Positions 63,501 through 64,000 of a DNA stretch of 64,000 bases are shown piece by piece. The stretch is from Acrocarpospora pleiomorpha (GTDB lineage Bacteria; Actinomycetota; Actinomycetes; Streptosporangiales; Streptosporangiaceae): contig NZ_BLAF01000014.1 of the NCBI RefSeq assembly GCF_009687885.1, positions 124,001 to 188,000 of the forward strand. Reading direction: 5' to 3'. Numbering within the stretch: position 1 is the stretch's first letter; each line of letters starts with the position of its first letter. The notes under the pieces are model-generated. The model saw only the letters and a program-made list of their open reading frames with translations, was not told the DNA's origin and ran no database searches. The translations under genes were made by a program, and so were the position numbers.

Positions 63501-64000
63501 CATCGCCAAGATCAGAGCGAGGTGTCACCCGCGCCAGGCGGGGAACCAGCACCCCACCGCCGCGCACCGCCACCTGCGGCTCACCCGAGGCCAGCACCCC
63601 GGCCAGCACCGAGTCAAGCAGCTCACCATCGACATCCACCAGCACGAACCGGGCCGGGTTCTCCGACTGCGCGCTACGCACAAGACCCCACACCGCGGCA
63701 GCCGCCAGATCGGTGACCACCTCACCCTCACCCACCGCGACCGCGCCCCGAGTCACCACGACCAGACGCGAATCAGCGAACCGGTCATCGGCCAGCCACC
63801 CCTGCACCACTTCCAGCACCCGGGCAGTCAGCGCATGCGACGACTCCACCACCCCATCGGCCGGGCCGGAGACGACCTCCGTCAGCACCACCTCGGGAAC
63901 CGGCCCCGCCTCCAGCAACGACGGCAGATCCCTATGGAACGGAACCGAATCCCCACCCGCCACCGCACGCTCCGGCAGCGCCGACCACTCCACCCCGAAC
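51547..64000 (-). CDS. Modular type I polyketide synthase, C-terminal part: (KR-ACP)-(KS-AT-DH-KR-ACP)x2-docking
   Basis: An open frame of at least 4148 residues that continues past the right edge; no true start is visible. Residue numbers count from 63993. First, partial module: KR about 176-356 (TGGTGGLG; Lys289, Ser313, Tyr326) and ACP (FDSL, Ser493). Second module: KS about 552-975 (Cys743, His878, His918), AT about 1108-1400 (GHSVGE, Ser1204; HAFH), DH about 1482-1755 (His1515, Asp1682), KR about 1977-2165 (Lys2090, Ser2114, Tyr2127), ACP (Ser2291). Third module: KS about 2353-2778 (Cys2525, His2660, His2700), AT about 2878-3175 (Ser2964; HAFH at 3069-3072), DH about 3245-3515 (His3278, Asp3445), KR about 3718-3905 (Lys3830, Ser3854, Tyr3867), ACP (Ser4029). 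The HAFH motifs predict malonyl-CoA; VLDDG, VLDDA and VLADG loops predict B-type ketoreduction. With active DHs and no ER, each full module should add a trans double bond. Residues 4075-4148 are a docking domain ending [12 protein letters not shown]; no thioesterase is present, so another PKS protein must follow. Confidence 0.95.
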   Translation of the reverse strand, partial: FGVEWSALPERAVAGGDSVPFHRDLPSLLEAGPVPEVVLTEVVSGPADGVVESSHALTARVLEVVQGWLADDRFADSRLVVVTRGAVAVGEGEVVTDLAAAAVWGLVRSAQSENPARFVLVDVDGELLDSVLAGVLASGEPQVAVRGGGVLVPRLARVTPRSDLGDALDGGGVRSWDPEGTVLITGGTGGLGGLLARHVVAERGVRRLLLTSRRGAEAPGALELRAELIAHGAEVEIVACDGADRAQVAALLAGVDPAHPLTAVIHTAGVLADGTIPSLSAERLDAVLRPKVDAAWHLHELTADVDLAEFVVFSSVAGTFGGAGQGNYAAANAFLDALAEHRRALGLAGLSLAWGPWAKAAGMTGGLAEVDLRRMTRAGMSALAVEQGLALFDAAGAVGRAAVVAAGLDAAAVARAGGAVPHLLRELTRGIRRSAALAPVARDGSLGARLAGLGQADRVRFVLDLVRAQIAVVLGHASPDGVEVRFEFRELGFDSLTAVELRNRLVAVTGLRLPATLVFDYPTPVVLAEFVLGELLGEQAGSDALSPVVRSVADDPIVIVGMACRYPGGVASPEDLWRLVVEETDAVTGFPTNRGWDLEGVYDPDPGRVGTSYTRHGGFLHDADEFDAGFFGISPREALAVDPQQRLLLEVSWEAVERAGIEPGSLRGSQTGVFTGVMYNDYGLTLGNAAGRVHQAALGEVVEGLGGRDAVEGYEATGTAPSVASGRVSYTLGLEGPAVTVDTACSSSLVAMHLAAQALRSGDCSLALAGGATVMSTPNTFIGFSRQRGLSVDGRCKAFSDSADGVGWSEGVGVLVLERLSDARRNGHQVLAVVRGSAVNQDGASNGLTAPNGPSQRRVIRQALAGAGLSASEVDAVEGHGTGTTLGDPIEAQALLATYGQDRDGDRPLLLGSIKSNIGHTQAASGVAGVIKMIMAMRNGLLPKTLHVDAPSSHVDWSEGAVELATEPVEWPRTGHPRRAAVSSFGISGTNAHVIIEQGPVEQGVVAADVVSEHPVPVVVGGSSVPLLVSGRTDQALRAQAGRLALYVDGESDLSLGDVAFSLATTRSVFEHRAVVVAGDREGVLAGLRAVAEDLPGVGVVRGVAGAEPRLAFLFTGQGSQRAGMGRELYDRFPVFAEALDEVIAELDPLLDGSLREVLFAEPGTAGAEALDRTGWAQPALFAVEIALFRLVSWWGVRPDVLAGHSVGEIAAAHVAGVLSLGDACALVAARARLMQALPAGGAMVAVQAAEDAVAELLAGRSDEVSIAAVNGPASVVVSGVEEAVLEVVAALESQGVRTRRLRVSHAFHSPLMDPMLEDFRTVASGLAYNPPRIPIVSTLTGQAATAEQVCSPGYWVEQVRGAVRFADGVRTLQAQGVRACLELGPDGVLSAMAQETLAGDVDARDSGVVLVPVLRRDRGEQGAVMSALAELHVHGVRLDWRAMFPGARQVKLPTYAFQRRRYWPRPSLAGAGDVTAAGLGVPDHPLLGAAVELAGGDEVLFTGRLSTRSHPWLADHVVSGRVLVPATAFLELAIRAGDEVGCARVDDLTLVAPLTLPEHGGVQVQVRLGGPDESGRRPVSVYARQGDEQERPWTRHADGHLAVAAPAPDDPFDTTVWPPAGAEPVSLEGFYEGRAADGFDYGPAFRGLTAVWRCGSDMYAEIGLPEQDAAEAGAYGMHPALLDAVLHLCLFLDQSQEARRKVPFAWEGVSLHAAGAAAVRVRMSWAGPDAMSIAIAGAGGPAASIGSVALRVQSDEPAAGSRAIGRDSLFRLDWVPASPVPAVPPGTLAVVGPDEWGLAEALAEVMGDPVRTGADLRSLGEACEGGALVPRTVLVPVAAGGGDEVPVAAHSVASSVLDLVRSWLADERFADSRLAFLTRGAVDGDDVAAATVWGLVRAAEAEHPGRFVLVDLDLHQGGDRDRAADRDRVGLSTASIAALPQALAAVEPQLVIRDGAVLAGRLARVFPPAEPPALAWDPAGTVLITGGTGGLGGILARHLVTVHGIRQVMLASRRGERAEGAGELVAELTGLGAHVTVVACDLADREAVAGLLAGVPAEHPLTAVVHAAGVLDDGLVGTLTPQSLEKVFRPKISAAWHLHELTRNQNLSAFVLFSSVAGTFGSAGQANYAAANAFLDALARRRRAEGLPGLSLGWGPWAQDGGMTSALSQADMGRLARRGVLPLSSDHGLALFDAAVTGDEPAVLPARLNLTALRAGQEIPPLLRGLIRPSARQRATAAAATLLADRLAPLGAEARRAALLELVRDQIALVLGHADGNAIEPLISFQSMGFDSLTAVEVRNRLSGATGLRLPVTLMFDYPNVTVLTEFLLAELLGQHGGPASARATARTVTPADDDPVVIVSMACRYPGGVASPEDLWRLVVAGGDAISPFPDSRGWDLESLYDPGRERRGTSYVREGGFLHEAGEFDPGFFGISPREALAMDPQQRLLLETSWEAVERAGIDPLSLRGSLTGVFAGVMYHDYATSAEFPPDVMSFMGTGTAGSVMSGRLSYTLGLEGPAVTVDTACSSSLVTLHLAAQALRGGECSLALAGGVTVMATPAAFTDFSAQGGLAGDGRCKSFSEAADGVAWSEGVGMLVLERLSDARRNGHQVLAVVRGSAVNQDGASNGLTAPNGLSQQRVIRQALTGAGLAPADVDAVEGHGTGTRLGDPIEAQALLATYGQNRPDDRPLLLGSIKSSIGHTQAAAGVAGVIKMVMAMRHGVLPATVHVDAPTSHVDWNQGAVELLTENRPWPEAGRPRRAGVSSFGISGTNAHVILEQAPPTVDAETGSAPGPVPVLVSGKTNDALRAQAARLLPRIADDLSLADVGFALATTRSAFEHRAVVVAGDLDELRVSLAAVADGRSAPGVVHGRGARPGRLAVLFTGQGAQRAGMGRGLYERFPVFADAFDAVLAHLDPELREVMSGDTELLNQTVYTQPALFALEVALFRLVESWGLRPDFLAGHSIGEITAAHVAGVLSLEDACRLVAARALLMQALPPGGAMAAVQASEQEVLLLLAGHEDAEKEDEVSIAAVNGPASVVIAGAEEPVARIASRLEAEGRKTTRLKVSHAFHSPLMEPMLAEFRALAETLSYNPPRIPVVSTVTGGPASAEELCSPDYWVEQVRHAVRFADSVATLHRQGVTAYLELGPDGVLTALAEDAIPDDGAGPVLVPALRGDRDEQTAIMTAVATLHAHGATVDWPAVFGAAFPGARRVDLPTYAFQHQWFWPSGRRVGDARDLGLAAAEHPLLGAAVMLAGSDGVVLTGRLSLRSHPWLADHVVGGTVVFPGTGLLELAIRAGDQTGCDRVEELTMATPLVLGERDAMAVQVSVGAPDASGRRELGVYARPADAADDEPWVRHATGVLSGEGAGGVAPFDTEVWPPRGASAVELDGLYDRLAEGGFGYGPVFQGLRAVWRRDDEVFAEIALPDQVGDAGSYGVHPALLDAALHAVPFLEAARPEAGRVPLSWGGVRLNAAGATMLRLRAARTGEDTVSMTAVDMAGATVLTAESLVARPASPGALAPAGDRRTPRDALFRLEWTPLPEEPASAAESDVVVLTGDLATLDGAPQAVAVTVFPAAGSADAVVAATRESTARVLGLLQGWLAEDRFGDIPLIVVTNGAVAVQDAVAVQDAITVQDDVSDLPGAAVWGLVRAAQAENPGRFVLLDLDVPREPSKALLSAVLACGEPQIAVRDGVLRMARLAPVAPGEDIVRRWDPAGTVLITGGTGGLGAEVARHLVREHEVRHLVLAGRRGPAAPGAAELQAELVACGAEVTIAACDVSDRDALAALLSVVPAEHPLTAVVHTAGVLDDATIPALRPERLDAVLWPKAVAAWHLHELTQGMDLAAFVLFSSVAGLAGGAGQGNYAAANAFLDGLAHHRRACGLPALSLAWGPWTQDIGMTAGLDDSDRRRMARSGIRPLTVEQGLALFDAARAVDRPVLAPVRLDLSARADVPPLLRGLVSAKRRTATGRQEEPDTLLRGLTALGAAERAEVLVGLVQAEVASVLGHAGADAVESDRAFKELGFDSLTAVELRNRLAGATGQRLPVTLVFDHPTPLALADHLLDRLGLSEQTGSAALLAELAKLEKAFTEMTVDIDVHKQVAARLDILRTKWAALVHDSGDAEFDLDSATDSEMFDILDNELGLS
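53081..53134. repeat. Three tandem 18-bp repeats inside the PKS gene
   Basis: Units at 53081-53098, 53099-53116 and 53117-53134; the last two are identical and the first differs at two positions (TAAT for CAAC). They keep the PKS frame and encode three AV(A/T)VQD-like hexapeptides near residues 3621-3638, in the non-catalytic half of the last KR. Confidence 0.95.

Noticed and set aside
48024..64000. Thioesterase or loading module of the PKS
   Set aside because: None is present: the PKS ends in a docking domain and the downstream genes encode a phosphoesterase, a PPTase and an amidotransferase.
1..64000. Insertion sequences, integrases, prophage or CRISPR arrays
   Set aside because: No transposase, integrase or phage protein and no repeat-spacer pattern was seen; the lower-GC genes around 29300-30090 and 34500-40520 hint at transfer but carry no mobility gene.

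Overview
The window is GC-rich throughout, with GTG and TTG starts, four-base ATGA gene overlaps, Tat/Sec-type secreted proteins, an ECF42-like sigma factor and a modular type I polyketide synthase (PKS). This points to a filamentous actinomycete. A Streptosporangiales genus such as Nonomuraea or Streptosporangium fits, but that is an impression from gene content and not a proof.

Layout. 1-2593 (+): the end of a branched-chain amino-acid-type ABC permease, an M20 deacylase/peptidase and an RpiR-type regulator. 2290-9064 (-): a six-gene run that looks like a surface-glycan system: a processive GT2 synthase, a GT39-like membrane glycosyltransferase, a polyprenyl-phosphate glycosyltransferase, a galactose-oxidase/GlxA-like copper radical oxidase, an Excalibur-type secreted protein and a GtrA flippase. 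9456-12242 (-): a large secreted M14 peptidase. 12597-14158 (+): a YCII/DGPF protein with an ECF42 sigma factor. 14322-25703: two sugar-import systems diverging from 19487-19751. The minus-strand arm is mutarotase, binding protein, permease, ATPase and Gfo/Idh/MocA dehydrogenase. The plus-strand arm is binding protein, two permeases and a GH127 beta-L-arabinofuranosidase, followed by a convergent LacI regulator. A near-perfect palindrome at 19652-19681 lies in front of the plus-strand arm, and a matching half-site sits in front of lacI.

25762-42876 is a patchwork of unlinked genes: a membrane protein of unknown function, a catalytic-domain-free CBM2 protein, a YdeI-like protein, a decayed alcohol dehydrogenase, a GNAT-like protein, an Xaa-Pro dipeptidyl-peptidase, a mismatch-specific glycosylase, a PadR/membrane-protein pair, secreted proteins of unknown role, a stand-alone TOPRIM protein, a hendecad coiled-coil protein, and a quinone reductase divergent from a TetR regulator. 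43043-45852 (+) encodes two secreted GH43 arabinan-type hydrolases, each with an AbfB (CBM42) domain, behind a clear promoter and a LacI-type operator. Together with the GH127 operon this suggests the organism releases arabinose from plant polymers outside the cell and finishes arabinofuranosides inside. 45905-47880 (-) has an orphan mannitol-type PTS EIIC and its DeoR regulator.

48024-64000 (-) is one edge of a polyketide cluster. The PKS gene enters from beyond the right end, carries the KR-ACP end of one module and two full KS-AT-DH-KR-ACP modules, and ends in a docking domain without a thioesterase. Both ATs look malonyl-specific and the KRs look B-type, so this protein should build a stretch of conjugated trans double bonds, i.e. 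part of a polyene. It is followed, apparently in one operon, by a metallophosphoesterase that overlaps a phosphopantetheinyl transferase (an arrangement like mycobacterial PptH/PptT) and by an asparagine-synthase-type amidotransferase.
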